Source: Micromonospora sp. LH3U1 (GTDB taxonomy: Bacteria; Actinomycetota; Actinomycetes; Mycobacteriales; Micromonosporaceae). Taken from it: DNA of 64,000 nt. The position numbers and the translations under genes were made by a program. The notes beneath the pieces were generated by a model, which did no database searches, was not told where the DNA came from, and saw only the letters and a list, made by a program, of their open reading frames with translations. Below are positions 9,469-18,605 of this stretch, in pieces. The stretch covers positions 558,001 to 622,000 of the forward strand of contig NZ_CP116936.1 in assembly GCF_028475105.1 (NCBI RefSeq), in the 5' to 3' direction. Within the stretch, counting starts at the first letter, position 1, and each line of letters begins with the position of its first letter.

Positions 9469-10763
9469 CGGGTGTGCAGGAGGCTCGGCCGCGCGGAGCG
9501 CGCCGCTGGGCGCTCGACGTACGTCCGCTGCGCGTGCCGGCGTACCGACGGCTCTGGCTCGGCAACACCGTGGCGATGTTCGGCTTCCAGTTCACCGCCG
9601 TCGCGGTACCGGTGGAGATGTACGCCCTGACCCGGGACTCGTTCTGGGTCGGCCTGCTGGGCGTCGCGGCCTTCGTACCGTTGCTGATCTTCGGGCTCTG
9701 GGGCGGCGCAATCGCCGACGCCCGCGACCGCCGTGCGGTGCTGCTCGGCGGGTCGGTGCTGCTCTGGGCGTCCACCCTCGGGCTGCTGGTCCAGGCACTG
9801 CTGGACGTGGGCAGCCCGGTGCTGCTGTTGGCGCTGATGGCGTTGCAGTCGGTGGCGTTCGCGATCAGCTCGCCGGCCCGCAGTGCCATGTTGCCCCGGC
9901 TGGTGCCGGACGATCTGGTGCCGGCCGCCACCACGCTGAACTACACGACCTTCACCGCGGCCTCGGTCGCTGGACCGCTCGCCGCCGGTCTGATCCTCGC
10001 CGCCTCGCCGGACACCGCAGTGGTCCTGCCGATCGCGTACGGGGTGGACGCTCTGCTGTTCACCGCGATGCTCTGGGCAGCGTTGCGCCTGCCCGCGCTG
10101 CCGCCCGAGCCGACCTCCGACGGCGAGCCCCGTCGCGCTGGCCTGGCCAGCGTGATCGACGGGTTCCGCTACCTGGCCACCACGCCGGTGCTGCTGCTGT
10201 CCTTCGGGGTGGACCTGATCGCGATGATCCTGGCCATGCCGCGGGCGCTCTTCCCGGAGATCGCCCACGAACGGTTCGGCGGCGGTGGTGCGGTCGGTCT
10301 GCTCTACAGCGCCATCGCGATCGGCTCGATGATCGGCGGGCTGACCTCCGGCTGGATCGGTCGGCTCCGCCGGCAAGGGCTCGGCCTGGTGGTTGCGGTG
10401 GTCGCCTGGGGACTGGCGATCGCCGCCGCCGGGTTGGCCCACCAGCTCTGGCTGATGGTCCTGCTGCTCGCCGTGGCCGGTGCCGCCGACCTGGTCAGCG
10501 CGGTGCTGCGCCAGTCGATGCTGCTGGTCTACGCACCGGACCGGATGCGCGGCCGGCTGCAGGGCGTCAACACCGTCGTGGTGGCGGGTGGCCCGCGCCT
10601 GGGCGATCTGCGGGCCGGCACCATGGCCGCCGGGTTCGGCGGCGGGGTGGCCTGGGTGGCCGGCGGGCTCGCGTCGGCGGTGCTCGTGGTGGTGCTCGCG
10701 GTCGCTTTCCCGGCACTGCTGCGCTACCGGGCCGCGGCGGCGTCGAGCGGCGACCGGACGTGA
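9465..10763 (+). CDS. MFS transporter, EntS-like exporter
   Basis: The 432-residue membrane protein has about twelve segments. Its N-terminal LRVPAYRRLWLGNTVAMFG and the loop motif GGAIADARDRRAVLL resemble the DHA3 group of exporters. The GTG start overlaps the pdxH stop by four bases, so translation is probably coupled to pdxH. That pairing could mean export of a B6-related compound or be accidental; no substrate can be assigned. The C-terminus is short and ends in an Arg/Ala/Ser-rich tail. It is followed after 18 bp by an aldose epimerase gene, so one operon may run from pdxH to the nitroreductase. Confidence 0.85.
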   Translation: MTGVQEARPRGARRWALDVRPLRVPAYRRLWLGNTVAMFGFQFTAVAVPVEMYALTRDSFWVGLLGVAAFVPLLIFGLWGGAIADARDRRAVLLGGSVLLWASTLGLLVQALLDVGSPVLLLALMALQSVAFAISSPARSAMLPRLVPDDLVPAATTLNYTTFTAASVAGPLAAGLILAASPDTAVVLPIAYGVDALLFTAMLWAALRLPALPPEPTSDGEPRRAGLASVIDGFRYLATTPVLLLSFGVDLIAMILAMPRALFPEIAHERFGGGGAVGLLYSAIAIGSMIGGLTSGWIGRLRRQGLGLVVAVVAWGLAIAAAGLAHQLWLMVLLLAVAGAADLVSAVLRQSMLLVYAPDRMRGRLQGVNTVVVAGGPRLGDLRAGTMAAGFGGGVAWVAGGLASAVLVVVLAVAFPALLRYRAAAASSGDRT

Positions 10764-10781
10764 CCGGTTAGGGTCGCCGAC

Positions 10782-11711
10782 ATGGAAAGCCCCGATCAGC
10801 GCCCGTTCTCCGGCGCCCAGTGGACCATCTCCGCCGCTGGCCACGAGGCCGTCATCGTGGAGGTGGGCGGTGGGCTTCGGACGTACCGGCACGACGGTGT
10901 CGACCTGGTCGACGGGTACCAGACCGACGAGGTCTGCCCCGGCTGCGCCGGGCAGGTGCTGGCACCCTGGCCGAACCGGATCCGCGATGGCCGCTACCCG
11001 TTCGGCGAGCGGACGCACCAGCTCCCGCTGACCGAGCCGGAGCGGCACGTGGCCATCCACGGGCTGGTCAACTGGGTGCCGTGGCGTCTGGTGGAGCAGT
11101 CCGAGGACGCGGTGACGGTCGGGTACGACCTTCCGCCGCAGCCTGGCTACCCGTGGCCGTTGCGGCTGCTCAGCCGGTGGAGCGTCGGCGCGGACGGCCT
11201 GCGCGCCGAGCACGAGGTGACCAACATCGGTGGCGAGGCCGCGCCGTTCGGCTTCTCCGTGCACCCGTACCTGCAACTGCCGGGCGTCGCGGTCGACGAC
11301 CTGGTCATGCGGCTGCCGAGCCGTACCCGGCTGTTGGTGGACGGCCGGTTGCTGCCGGTCGGCGCGACCCCGGTGGCCAGCACCGAGTACGACTGGACCA
11401 GCCCGCGCCGGATCGGCGCCGCCGAGCTGGACCTCTGCTTCGGTCAGGTGATCCGCGACGCCGACGGCGGCTCGGCGGTGAGCCTCTCCGCGCCGGACGG
11501 TTCGGCGGGGGTGAGCATCTGGGCGGATGCGGAGTTCGGCTGGTGGCAGGTGTTCACCGGGGACGCGCTCACGGGTGAGCGGCATCGCCGCTCGGTGGCG
11601 ATCGAGCCGATGACCTGCCCGCCGGACGCGTTCCGCTCGGGCAAGGACGTGCTCACGCTCAAGCCTGGTACGACCTGGCGGGGTGCCTGGGGCATCCGGC
11701 CCGGGGCCTGA
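10782..11711 (+). CDS. Aldose 1-epimerase family protein
   Basis: The 309-residue protein has the galactose mutarotase beta-sandwich signatures. LAPWPNRIRDGRY in the first third is the conserved sugar-binding region, AIHGLVNW carries the first catalytic-type histidine, and GFSVHPYLQLPG the second. A C-terminal acidic residue in IEPMTCPPDAF is the likely catalytic base. These enzymes interconvert alpha and beta anomers of aldoses; the natural sugar is not clear. The stop overlaps the next gene by one base (TGATG), which suggests coupling. Confidence 0.87.
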   Translation: MESPDQRPFSGAQWTISAAGHEAVIVEVGGGLRTYRHDGVDLVDGYQTDEVCPGCAGQVLAPWPNRIRDGRYPFGERTHQLPLTEPERHVAIHGLVNWVPWRLVEQSEDAVTVGYDLPPQPGYPWPLRLLSRWSVGADGLRAEHEVTNIGGEAAPFGFSVHPYLQLPGVAVDDLVMRLPSRTRLLVDGRLLPVGATPVASTEYDWTSPRRIGAAELDLCFGQVIRDADGGSAVSLSAPDGSAGVSIWADAEFGWWQVFTGDALTGERHRRSVAIEPMTCPPDAFRSGKDVLTLKPGTTWRGAWGIRPGA

Positions 11712-12313
11712 TGGAGTTCGCCGAGGTCGTCCGGCGCCGACGGATGGTGCGCAACTACGACCCGGACCGCCCGGTCCCGCCCGACGTGGTGGACCGGCTG
11801 CTCGACCACGCGATCCGGGCCCCGTCGGCCGGGTTCGCCCAGGGCTGGGGCTTCCTGGTGCTGGAGGAGCCGGCCGACCGGGAGCGGTTTTGGGCCGCCA
11901 CCACACCGGATGGCGGCGGGCGGGAGCGTTGGCTCGCGGGGATGCGTCGGGCGCCGCTGATCGTGGTGCCGCACGCCAACGAGTCGGCCTACCTGCAGCG
12001 TTACGCCGAGCCGGACAAGGGCTGGACGGACCGGTCCACCGACCGCTGGCCGGTGCCGTACTGGCACGTGGACACCGGTTTCGCGGCGCTGCTGATGCTG
12101 CTCACCGCGGTGGACGAGGGGCTGGGGGCGTGTTTCTTCGGCATTCCGCCGCAGCGGCTGGCCACCTACCGGGACGCGTTCGGCGTGCCGGCGGAGTACC
12201 AACCCATCGGTGCCGTCACGATCGGTTACCGAGCGGCCGACCATAGGTCACCATCGTTGCGCCGTGGGCGCCGTCCGGTGGACGAGGTGGTGCGGCGCGG
12301 CCGGTGGACCTGA
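11711..12313 (+). CDS. Nitroreductase family protein
   Basis: The 200-residue flavoprotein starts with the classical nitroreductase segment VVRRRRMVRNYDPDRPV. It continues with the FMN-binding RAPSAGFAQGWGFLVLE and a C-terminal half containing FAALLMLLTAVDEGLGACFF. These enzymes use NAD(P)H to reduce nitro compounds, quinones or flavin. The substrate is unknown. The ATG overlaps the stop of the aldose epimerase gene by one base, so the two are co-translated. Confidence 0.85.
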   Translation: MEFAEVVRRRRMVRNYDPDRPVPPDVVDRLLDHAIRAPSAGFAQGWGFLVLEEPADRERFWAATTPDGGGRERWLAGMRRAPLIVVPHANESAYLQRYAEPDKGWTDRSTDRWPVPYWHVDTGFAALLMLLTAVDEGLGACFFGIPPQRLATYRDAFGVPAEYQPIGAVTIGYRAADHRSPSLRRGRRPVDEVVRRGRWT

Positions 12314-12499
12314 GTGGGACGTCCCGTTCGTCCGGTTAGAGAACGGACGACCGGTAGCGAAACTGACATCAGGGAGCAGAACGCAGCGTGCGGTGGGCGG
12401 CTAGGCTGGCACGGTCATCGGTGCCGCGCCGCGCGGTGCCCGCCGCGGCCCGGCTCGGCGCCGTCAATCGGCCCAGCCACGGGAGGGGAGCGTGCCGTC

Positions 12500-12805
12500 G
12501 TGATCTTCAGAGCGGTTCGGGACGGGCGTCCCTATCCGGAGCACAATCTGACGCTCAAGCAGTGGGCGGAGATCCCTCCGCGGCCACTGCGCCTGGACCA
12601 GATGATCACCACCAAGCGTGAGCTGGCGCTCGACAAGCTCCTCGCCGAGGATTCCACCTTCTACGGTGACCTCTTCCCGCACGTCGTGCAGTGGAACGGC
12701 GGGCTGTACCTGGAGGACGGGCTGCACCGGGCGTTGCGCGCCGCCCTGCAGCAGCGCAACCAGATCCACGCGCGGGTGCTGGTGCTCTCCGAGCCGATCG
12801 AGTGA
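12500..12805 (+). CDS. Conserved small actinobacterial protein, VapB-like annotation
   Basis: This 101-residue protein belongs to a family widespread in actinomycetes and marked by GRPYPEHNLTLKQWAEIPP, LAEDSTFYGDLFPHVVQW and YLEDGLHRALRAALQQR. Databases often label it a type II antitoxin of the VapB family, but no toxin gene is adjacent here, so that function is doubtful. The GTG at 12500 is preceded by a strong GGAGGGGAG site; the longer in-frame extension upstream is Arg/Pro-rich and not protein-like. It stands between the nitroreductase and an acyl-CoA dehydrogenase without clear operon ties. Confidence 0.7.
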   Translation: MIFRAVRDGRPYPEHNLTLKQWAEIPPRPLRLDQMITTKRELALDKLLAEDSTFYGDLFPHVVQWNGGLYLEDGLHRALRAALQQRNQIHARVLVLSEPIE

Positions 12806-12849
12806 CGAGCCCTTCTGTCGCTCGCTGAACCTTCGTTAGTGTGGCGTCC

Positions 12850-14013
12850 ATGACCGCTCCGCTGGACCTGCTCGATCTGGACCCGTCGCTCAGCGAGGAA
12901 GAGCGACAGATCCGCGACGTCGTCCGCCAACTCGTCGACGACCGGGTGCGCCCGCACGTCGCCGACTGGTACGAACAGGGCCAGGTGCCGGCCCGCGAGC
13001 TGGCCCGGGAGTTCGGCAAACTCGGACTACTCGGCATGCACCTCACCGGCTACGGCTGTGCCGGTGCCTCCGCGGTCGCGTACGGGCTGGCCTGCCAGGA
13101 GCTGGAAGCCGGTGACTCCGGCGTCCGTTCCCTCGTCTCGGTGCAGGGCTCGCTCGCCATGTACGCCATCTGGCGCTTCGGCAGCGAGGAGCAGAAGCAA
13201 CGCTGGCTGCCGCCGATGGCCACCGGTGAGGCGATCGGCTGCTTCGGCCTGACCGAACCGGACCACGGCTCCGACCCCGCCTCGATGGCCACCCGGGGTC
13301 GCCGCGACGGCGACGACTGGGTGCTCACCGGCGGGAAGATGTGGATCACCAACGCGCCGATCGCCGACGTCGCGGTGATCTGGGCGCGCACCGACGGGGG
13401 CGTACGCGGATTTCTCGTCCCCATGGACACGCCCGGTGTCACGGCCCGGGAGATCCGCCGCAAGATGTCGCTGCGCGCGTCGGTGACCGGCGAGATCGTG
13501 CTCGACGACGTCCGGCTCCCGGCGGACGCCCAACTACCCGAGGCGGTCGGGCTCAAGGCGCCACTGAGCTGCCTCACCGAGGCCCGGTACGGCATCGTCT
13601 GGGGCGCGGTCGGCGCCGCCCGTGACTGCCTGGAAACCACCCTGACGTACGCCACCACCCGCACCCAGTTCGGTCGCCCGCTGGCCGGCTTCCAACTCAC
13701 CCAGGCGAAGCTCGCCGACATGGCCGTCGAGCTGGTGAAGGGGCAACTACTCGCGCTGCACCTGGGTCGACTCGCGGACGCCCACCGGCTGCGGCCCGAG
13801 CAGGTCAGCGTGGGCAAGCTGAACAACGTGCGGGAGGCCCTGGCCATCGCCCGGCAGTGCCGCACCATCCTCGGCGCCAACGGCGTCTCCGGCGAATACC
13901 CGGTGATGCGGCACGCCAACAACCTGGAGAGCGTGCTGACGTACGAGGGCACCTCCGAGATCCACCAGCTGGTCGTCGGGCAGCGGCTCACCGGGCTTTC
14001 CGCGTTCGCCTGA
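12850..14013 (+). CDS. Acyl-CoA dehydrogenase, glutaryl-CoA dehydrogenase-like
   Basis: The 387-residue flavoenzyme oxidises an acyl-CoA to the enoyl form. It has CFGLTEPDHGSDPASM, the FAD and substrate motif, the WITNAPIADVAVIWART strand region, and the C-terminal YEGTSEIHQLVVG with the catalytic glutamate. The overall pattern is closest to glutaryl-CoA dehydrogenases, which also decarboxylate, but substrate choice is inferred. The ATG at 12850 is preferred; a GTG at 12841 is also in frame. No clear ribosome-binding site precedes either, so the message may be leaderless. It appears to be a single-gene unit. Confidence 0.85.
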   Translation: MTAPLDLLDLDPSLSEEERQIRDVVRQLVDDRVRPHVADWYEQGQVPARELAREFGKLGLLGMHLTGYGCAGASAVAYGLACQELEAGDSGVRSLVSVQGSLAMYAIWRFGSEEQKQRWLPPMATGEAIGCFGLTEPDHGSDPASMATRGRRDGDDWVLTGGKMWITNAPIADVAVIWARTDGGVRGFLVPMDTPGVTAREIRRKMSLRASVTGEIVLDDVRLPADAQLPEAVGLKAPLSCLTEARYGIVWGAVGAARDCLETTLTYATTRTQFGRPLAGFQLTQAKLADMAVELVKGQLLALHLGRLADAHRLRPEQVSVGKLNNVREALAIARQCRTILGANGVSGEYPVMRHANNLESVLTYEGTSEIHQLVVGQRLTGLSAFA

Positions 14014-14103
14014 CCTGCCCGTTTACGCTTTCCGGCCGCTCGACGCGCGGCTGTCGTACGGGGGCCGTACCGTCATTGACAGACGACGTGTCTGACGAGG
14101 ACG

Positions 14104-14904
14104 GTGAGCGTGATGGCCCGCGACGCTGGCATCAACGAGCCCACGAGGGAGTTCCCCGGTTACCCGACCGGCGACGATCTCAAGGAGCGGTCGGCCGCGA
14201 CACCCGAGCCGACCACAGACCCACCGGGCGGCCCCGGCGACCCGGCGACCGGTGGCGGTGGTGGTGGGGCGGCCCGTGGCCTGCTCCTGCTGCTCGGCGC
14301 CGCCGCGCTGGCCGTGGTTGTGCTGCTCGGCATTCAGGCGACCGGCCTCCTGCCGGAGTTCCGCAACCCGTTCGCCAAGGAGCAGACCGACCGCAGCCAG
14401 CCACCGCTGCTGAAGTCGATCCAGGACCTCAGCCGCTACGTGGCCGCCGAGGGCAACTTCCAGGTGGTGGTCGACACCCAGAACGACCGGCGCAACGTTC
14501 CGGATTTCCTGCTCAACGAGCGCACCCTGTTCGTCGGGGCCGGCAGTGTCGAGGCGTACGTCGACTTCACCAAGATCGGTGAGGGTGCCATCGTCCAGTC
14601 CGCCGACGGCAAGTCCGTCGAGATCAAGCTGCCCGCGCCGCAGCTCGGCGAGACCAACCTCGACATGGAAAAGAGCTACGTCTTCGCGGAGCAGCGTGGT
14701 CTGCTCAACCGGCTCGGTGACGTGGTCGGCAACGACCCCAACCGGCAGCAGCAGGTCTACCAGCTCGCGGAGGACCGGATCACCGCCGCCGCCCGGGACA
14801 GCGGGCTCTCCGCCCGAGCCGAGGAAAACACCCGCAAGATGCTGGAGGGGCTGCTGCGCTCCCTCGGCTTCCAGCAGATCACGGTCACCTACGTAGCTCC
14901 CTGA
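14104..14904 (+). CDS. DUF4230 membrane-anchored protein
   Basis: The protein of about 266 residues has a Pro/Gly/Thr-rich cytoplasmic N-terminus, one membrane helix near residues 59-82 (ARGLLLLLGAAALAVVVLLG), and an exterior domain of the DUF4230 type. That domain includes LLKSIQDLSRYVAAEGNFQVVVD, GEGAIVQSADGKSVEIKLPAPQLG in the middle and a C-terminal AEENTRKMLEGLLRSLGF. The family function is unknown. Start candidates are GTG 14104, GTG 14110 and ATG 14113; a GAGGA purine stretch lies just upstream. The gene ends in its own strong hairpin. Confidence 0.78.
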   Translation: MSVMARDAGINEPTREFPGYPTGDDLKERSAATPEPTTDPPGGPGDPATGGGGGGAARGLLLLLGAAALAVVVLLGIQATGLLPEFRNPFAKEQTDRSQPPLLKSIQDLSRYVAAEGNFQVVVDTQNDRRNVPDFLLNERTLFVGAGSVEAYVDFTKIGEGAIVQSADGKSVEIKLPAPQLGETNLDMEKSYVFAEQRGLLNRLGDVVGNDPNRQQQVYQLAEDRITAAARDSGLSARAEENTRKMLEGLLRSLGFQQITVTYVAP

Positions 14905-14925
14905 CCTGCCGCACCCCGTACGCCG

Positions 14926-14961
14926 AAGCGCCCGCACCGACTGTCGTCGGTGCGGGCGCTT
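14926..14961 (+). terminator. Perfect hairpin terminator after the DUF4230 gene
   Basis: A 16-bp perfect stem beginning AAGCGCCCGC, with a TGTC loop, lies 21 bases past the stop. It could also serve the convergent PspC-domain gene. Confidence 0.82.
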
Positions 14962-15032
14962 TCGTCAGGTGCCGCCTCCCCTTGCCCAAGATCCGCGGCC
15001 CAGGGTGGGGCGCAGTGCGGCAGGGACGTCGG

Positions 15033-15242
15033 TCAGTGTTGGGTGGAGGCCAGGTAGCGGTCCTCGTTGGGCATGAGAAGCCAGAGGACCAGGTACACGA
15101 TCACCTGGGTGCCGGGCAGCAGCAGTGACAGCAGAAACAGCAGCCGGACCATCCCGGCGGACATGCCGAACCGCCGACCGAGGCCGGCGCAGACACCGGC
15201 GATCATGCGCCCCTCGCGGGGCCGGACCAGTTTGCGACTCAT
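15033..15242 (-). CDS. PspC domain protein
   Basis: This 69-residue protein is essentially one PspC domain: basic N-terminus KLVRPREGRMIAGVCAGLGRR, then a hydrophobic segment VRLLFLLSLLLPGTQVIVYLVLW. PspC proteins act in envelope-stress sensing, but stand-alone actinobacterial members are poorly characterised. The ATG at 15242 is preceded by GGGAG. The short tail after the membrane segment ends in NEDRYLASTQH. It is divergent from sdaA across 346 bp. Confidence 0.82.
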   Translation of the reverse strand: MSRKLVRPREGRMIAGVCAGLGRRFGMSAGMVRLLFLLSLLLPGTQVIVYLVLWLLMPNEDRYLASTQH

Positions 15243-15588
15243 CGTCGTACTCCCACTCTGCGGCGGTGCGCCGCGTCTGCAATCCACGGTAGAAGGGGTT
15301 GGCCAGCTCGCCCTCGGTCCCGAGGAGGAGCGGCAACCCGTGGACCCGTAGGTGCATTACCCGGGCAGCCCCTCACTGACGCCTCCCCGAGACCTGCGGT
15401 GGCGGGGAGAGCTCACGTCCCGGTGCCGGGTGGGCGCTGAGCTGGGCGGGTAGGCTGGTTGATCGGGCACCCACACCCCGGGTGTCCGGCACCCACACCC
15501 CCGGGCGGCCAAGAGCGGGGCCGCCAGACCGGTGGCCACGACCCGGCCGGGGTTCCGTACGCCGGGACGACGGCGAGGAAGCGCAGCC
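15243..15588. other. 346-bp intergenic region between the PspC gene and sdaA
   Basis: No gene is supported here. It holds the divergent promoters and a two-copy GGCACCCACACC repeat (listed separately). I looked for glycine-riboswitch motifs ahead of the serine-degrading enzyme and did not find them. Confidence 0.5.
15466..15505. repeat. Two-copy direct repeat upstream of sdaA
   Basis: GGCACCCACACCCCGGG at 15466-15482 recurs at 15488-15505 with one extra C. The first copy forms a short hairpin, ACACC-CCG-GGTGT, with the next bases. It lies 84 bp before the sdaA start and could be a regulator site or leader structure. Confidence 0.5.
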
Positions 15589-16959
15589 ATGATCAGTGTT
15601 TTCGACCTCTTCAGCGTCGGTATCGGGCCGTCCAGCTCGCACACGGTAGGGCCGATGCGGGCCGCGCGCACGTTCGTTGCCGGGCTCAAGGCCGACGGGC
15701 TGCTCACCGACACCGCGCGGGTGCAGGCTGAGCTGTTCGGCTCGTTGGGCGCCACCGGGCATGGTCACGGCAGTGACCGCGCGGTGCTGCTCGGGTTGTC
15801 CGGCGAGTCCCCGGAGACGGTCGACACAGACACCGTCGGTGCTCGGGTCGAGCGGATCCGGGCCGAGCGACGGATCAACATCCTGGACGCGCACGAGATC
15901 GACTTTGACCCGGATCGGGACCTGACGCTGCACCGCCGCCGTTCGCTGCCGTACCACCCGAACGGGATGACCTTCGTGGCGTACGACCGGACCGGTGCCG
16001 AGGTGCGCAGCCGCACCTACTACTCCGTCGGTGGCGGTTTCGTGGTGGACGAGGCGGCGGCGGGCGCGGACCGGATCAAGCCGGACAGCACGGCGGTGCG
16101 GTATCCCTTCCTGACCGGGGCGCAACTGCTGGAGCAGACCACCGCCACCGGCCTGTCGATCAGCGAGGTGATGCTGGCCAACGAGCGTTCCTGGCGCAGT
16201 GAGGCGGACATTCGGGCCGGCCTGCTGGAGATCTGGCGGGTCATGCAGGAGTGCGTGCAGGCCGGTTGCGAGCGGGATGGCGTACTCCCTGGGGGGTTGA
16301 AGGTCCGGCGGCGCGCGGCGGAGCTGCGGCGCGGCCTGGAGGCGGACGCCGGGACGCCCGACCCGCTGCACGCGATGGACTGGGTGACGCTGTTCGCCCT
16401 CGCGGTCAACGAGGAGAACGCCGCTGGCGGCCGGGTGGTCACCGCGCCGACCAACGGCGCGGCCGGGATCATTCCGGCGGTGCTGCACTACTACACCCGG
16501 TTCGTGCCGGGTGCCTCCGACGACGGGGTGGTGCGGTTCCTGCTGGCGGCCGGTGCGATCGGCGTGTTGTTCAAGGAGAACGCGTCGATCTCCGGTGCGG
16601 AGGTCGGCTGCCAGGGCGAGGTTGGGTCGGCGTGCTCGATGGCGGCCGGAGGGCTGGCCGAGGCGCTCGGTGGCACCCCGGAGCAGGTGGAGAACGCAGC
16701 CGAGATCGGGATGGAGCACAACCTCGGGTTGACCTGTGACCCGGTGGGTGGCCTGGTGCAGATCCCCTGCATCGAGCGGAACGCGGTGGCTAGCATCAAG
16801 GCGATCACGGCCACGCGGCTGGCGCTGCGCGGCGACGGTGTGCACAAGGTGTCGCTGGACAAGGTCATCAAGACCATGCGGGAGACGGGCGCCGACATGA
16901 AGGTCAAGTACAAGGAGACGGCGCGTGGCGGTCTGGCCGTCAACGTGATCGAGTGCTGA
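15589..16959 (+). CDS. sdaA: L-serine ammonia-lyase, iron-sulphur type
   Basis: The 456-residue enzyme deaminates L-serine to pyruvate and ammonia. The single-chain bacterial form is evident: the N-terminal beta domain with [13 protein letters not shown], then the alpha domain with [19 protein letters not shown]. The cysteines in [24 protein letters not shown] and IPCIERN include the family's [4Fe-4S] ligands. Length matches the family. The ATG at 15589 follows a GAGGAAG site; upstream in-frame sequence is repeat-rich and non-coding. It lies opposite in role to serC in this window: one makes serine, the other degrades it. Confidence 0.92.
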   Translation: MISVFDLFSVGIGPSSSHTVGPMRAARTFVAGLKADGLLTDTARVQAELFGSLGATGHGHGSDRAVLLGLSGESPETVDTDTVGARVERIRAERRINILDAHEIDFDPDRDLTLHRRRSLPYHPNGMTFVAYDRTGAEVRSRTYYSVGGGFVVDEAAAGADRIKPDSTAVRYPFLTGAQLLEQTTATGLSISEVMLANERSWRSEADIRAGLLEIWRVMQECVQAGCERDGVLPGGLKVRRRAAELRRGLEADAGTPDPLHAMDWVTLFALAVNEENAAGGRVVTAPTNGAAGIIPAVLHYYTRFVPGASDDGVVRFLLAAGAIGVLFKENASISGAEVGCQGEVGSACSMAAGGLAEALGGTPEQVENAAEIGMEHNLGLTCDPVGGLVQIPCIERNAVASIKAITATRLALRGDGVHKVSLDKVIKTMRETGADMKVKYKETARGGLAVNVIEC

Positions 16960-17030
16960 GTCCGATGGATTCGGGGCATTCGTTCACCGACTGCTAACCT
17001 GTCGTCCGTTTCAGGAGGCGGGAGGCTGCG

Positions 17031-17858
17031 GTGACCTCTGGCGTCGCGGCGTTGTGGTCGCACCGCAATTCACTGCGCATCCTGGTCAGGCGGGATCTGG
17101 CGGTCAAGTACCAGCAGTCGGTGCTGGGCTACTTCTGGTCGTTGATCGAACCGCTCGGTATGGGCGCCATCTACTGGTTCGTCTTCGGGGTGCTCTACTC
17201 CCGGGACACCGGTCGGCATCTCGGCGAGGCAGCCGAGTCGTACCCGCTGTTCCTGATCACCGGGATCTTCGCCTGGATGTGGACCAGCTCGGCGCTGAGC
17301 GAGGCGACGAACGCCCTGACCGGCCAGTCCCGGCTGATCACCACGATGAACGTGCCGCGTCAGGTCTTTCCGATCGGCCGGGTCACCGGCCGGTTCGCCG
17401 AGTACGCGGCCGGCCTGCCGATCCTCATCGCCATCGCGGTGATCTACGCGGCGCATGGTCGGATCCACCCCGGCTGGTCGCTGCTCTCCCTGCCGCTCGC
17501 GGTGGCCGTCCAGGCCGTCCTGCTGACCGGGCTCGCCCTGCTGCTGTCCGCGTGGAACGTGCTGATGCGCGACGTGGAACGGCTCATGCGGCTGATCATC
17601 CGGGTGCTGTTCTACGCCACGCCGATCATCTATCCGCTCAGCCTGGTCCGGGAGTCCGGCCTGCCCGGCTGGCTGAAGGTGGTGTACGAGCTGAACCCGC
17701 TGGTCGGGATCTTCCAGCTGCACCACGCGATCTGGTATCCGGACGAGTTCCCGGACGCCCGGCTGCTCGCCACCACGGTCGTCGGCAGCCTGCTGGTGCT
17801 GGCCGCCGGCTGGTGGTCGTTCCGCCGGTTGGAACCCGCCGTGCTCAAGGAACTCTGA
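17031..17858 (+). CDS. ABC-2 type polysaccharide/polyol-phosphate export permease (TagG-like)
   Basis: The 275-residue membrane protein has about six membrane segments and the ABC-2 signatures LVRRDLAVKYQQSVLGYFWSL near the N-terminus and FYATPIIYPLSLV in the last third. It resembles TagG/RfbA-type permeases that flip undecaprenyl-linked teichoic acid or O-polysaccharide. GTG 17031 has a GGAGGC site upstream. Its stop directly abuts the GTG of the ATPase gene, so the two form one transporter. It is the first gene of a four-gene operon ending at 22786. Confidence 0.88.
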   Translation: MTSGVAALWSHRNSLRILVRRDLAVKYQQSVLGYFWSLIEPLGMGAIYWFVFGVLYSRDTGRHLGEAAESYPLFLITGIFAWMWTSSALSEATNALTGQSRLITTMNVPRQVFPIGRVTGRFAEYAAGLPILIAIAVIYAAHGRIHPGWSLLSLPLAVAVQAVLLTGLALLLSAWNVLMRDVERLMRLIIRVLFYATPIIYPLSLVRESGLPGWLKVVYELNPLVGIFQLHHAIWYPDEFPDARLLATTVVGSLLVLAAGWWSFRRLEPAVLKEL

Positions 17859-18605
17859 GTGGCCGCGCCGATCATCGAAGCCGATGGCCTGGGCATCCGG
17901 TTCGTCCGCAACCGTCGCCGCCAACTGCGACTGCGGGAGCTGTTCATCCACCGGGGCGCGCGGGGCGCCCTGCCGGGCCAGTTCTGGCCGCTGCGCGACG
18001 TGTCCTTCACCGTCGAGCCCGGCGAGACCATTGGAGTGATCGGCCGCAACGGCACCGGCAAGAGCACGCTGCTGCGGCTGATCGCCGGGGTACTCATCCC
18101 GGACGAGGGCAGCATCCGGGTGCACGGCGCGGTGGCCCCGCTGCTGGAGTTGTCCGCCGGTTTCTCCAACGACCTGACCGGGCGGGAGAACCTGCACCTG
18201 GTCGGTGGGCTGCACGGGTTGTCGACGAGCTATCTGAAGCGGCACTTCGACGAGATCGTCGAGTTCGCCGGTGAGCAGGTGGAACGGGCCATCGACACGT
18301 CGGTGCGGCACTACTCGTCGGGAATGAAGGTGCGGCTCGGCTTCGCGATCATCTCGCATCTGCCGCACCCGATCCTGCTGATGGACGAGGTGACCGCGGT
18401 CGGAGACGCGGAGTTTCGCAAGAAGTGTTACGCGACGATTGATCGTCTGCTCGGGGAGGGGCGCACGCTGGTGCTGGTGTCACACAACGAAAAGGACCTG
18501 ACCCGGTTCTGCCGTCGGGGGTTGTACCTCGACGCGGGCCGGTTGACGCTCGACGGAACCATCACCGAGGCGCTCGACGCGTACCACGCCGCGGTTCCGC
18601 GGTGA
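17859..18605 (+). CDS. ABC transporter ATPase for polymer export (TagH/RfbB-like)
   Basis: The 248-residue ATPase powers the permease encoded immediately upstream. It has Walker A GRNGTGKST near residues 64-72, a relaxed signature RHYSSGMKVRLGFA in place of LSGGQ, Walker B ILLMDEV, and the switch histidine in LVSHNEKDL. The N-terminal extension with RQLRLRELFIHRG is characteristic of the TagH/Wzt group. It lacks the extra C-terminal carbohydrate-recognition domain of O-antigen Wzt proteins. GTG 17859 abuts the permease stop, and the stop overlaps the next start by four bases. Confidence 0.9.
   Translation: MAAPIIEADGLGIRFVRNRRRQLRLRELFIHRGARGALPGQFWPLRDVSFTVEPGETIGVIGRNGTGKSTLLRLIAGVLIPDEGSIRVHGAVAPLLELSAGFSNDLTGRENLHLVGGLHGLSTSYLKRHFDEIVEFAGEQVERAIDTSVRHYSSGMKVRLGFAIISHLPHPILLMDEVTAVGDAEFRKKCYATIDRLLGEGRTLVLVSHNEKDLTRFCRRGLYLDAGRLTLDGTITEALDAYHAAVPR

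Noticed and set aside
9282..11906. An 874-codon open frame on the minus strand
   Set aside because: It runs antisense to pdxH, an MFS gene and an epimerase gene, with low-complexity Gly/Arg/His sequence and no recognisable fold.
15243..15588. Glycine riboswitch before sdaA
   Set aside because: The conserved glycine-riboswitch blocks are not present; only a two-copy repeat is seen.
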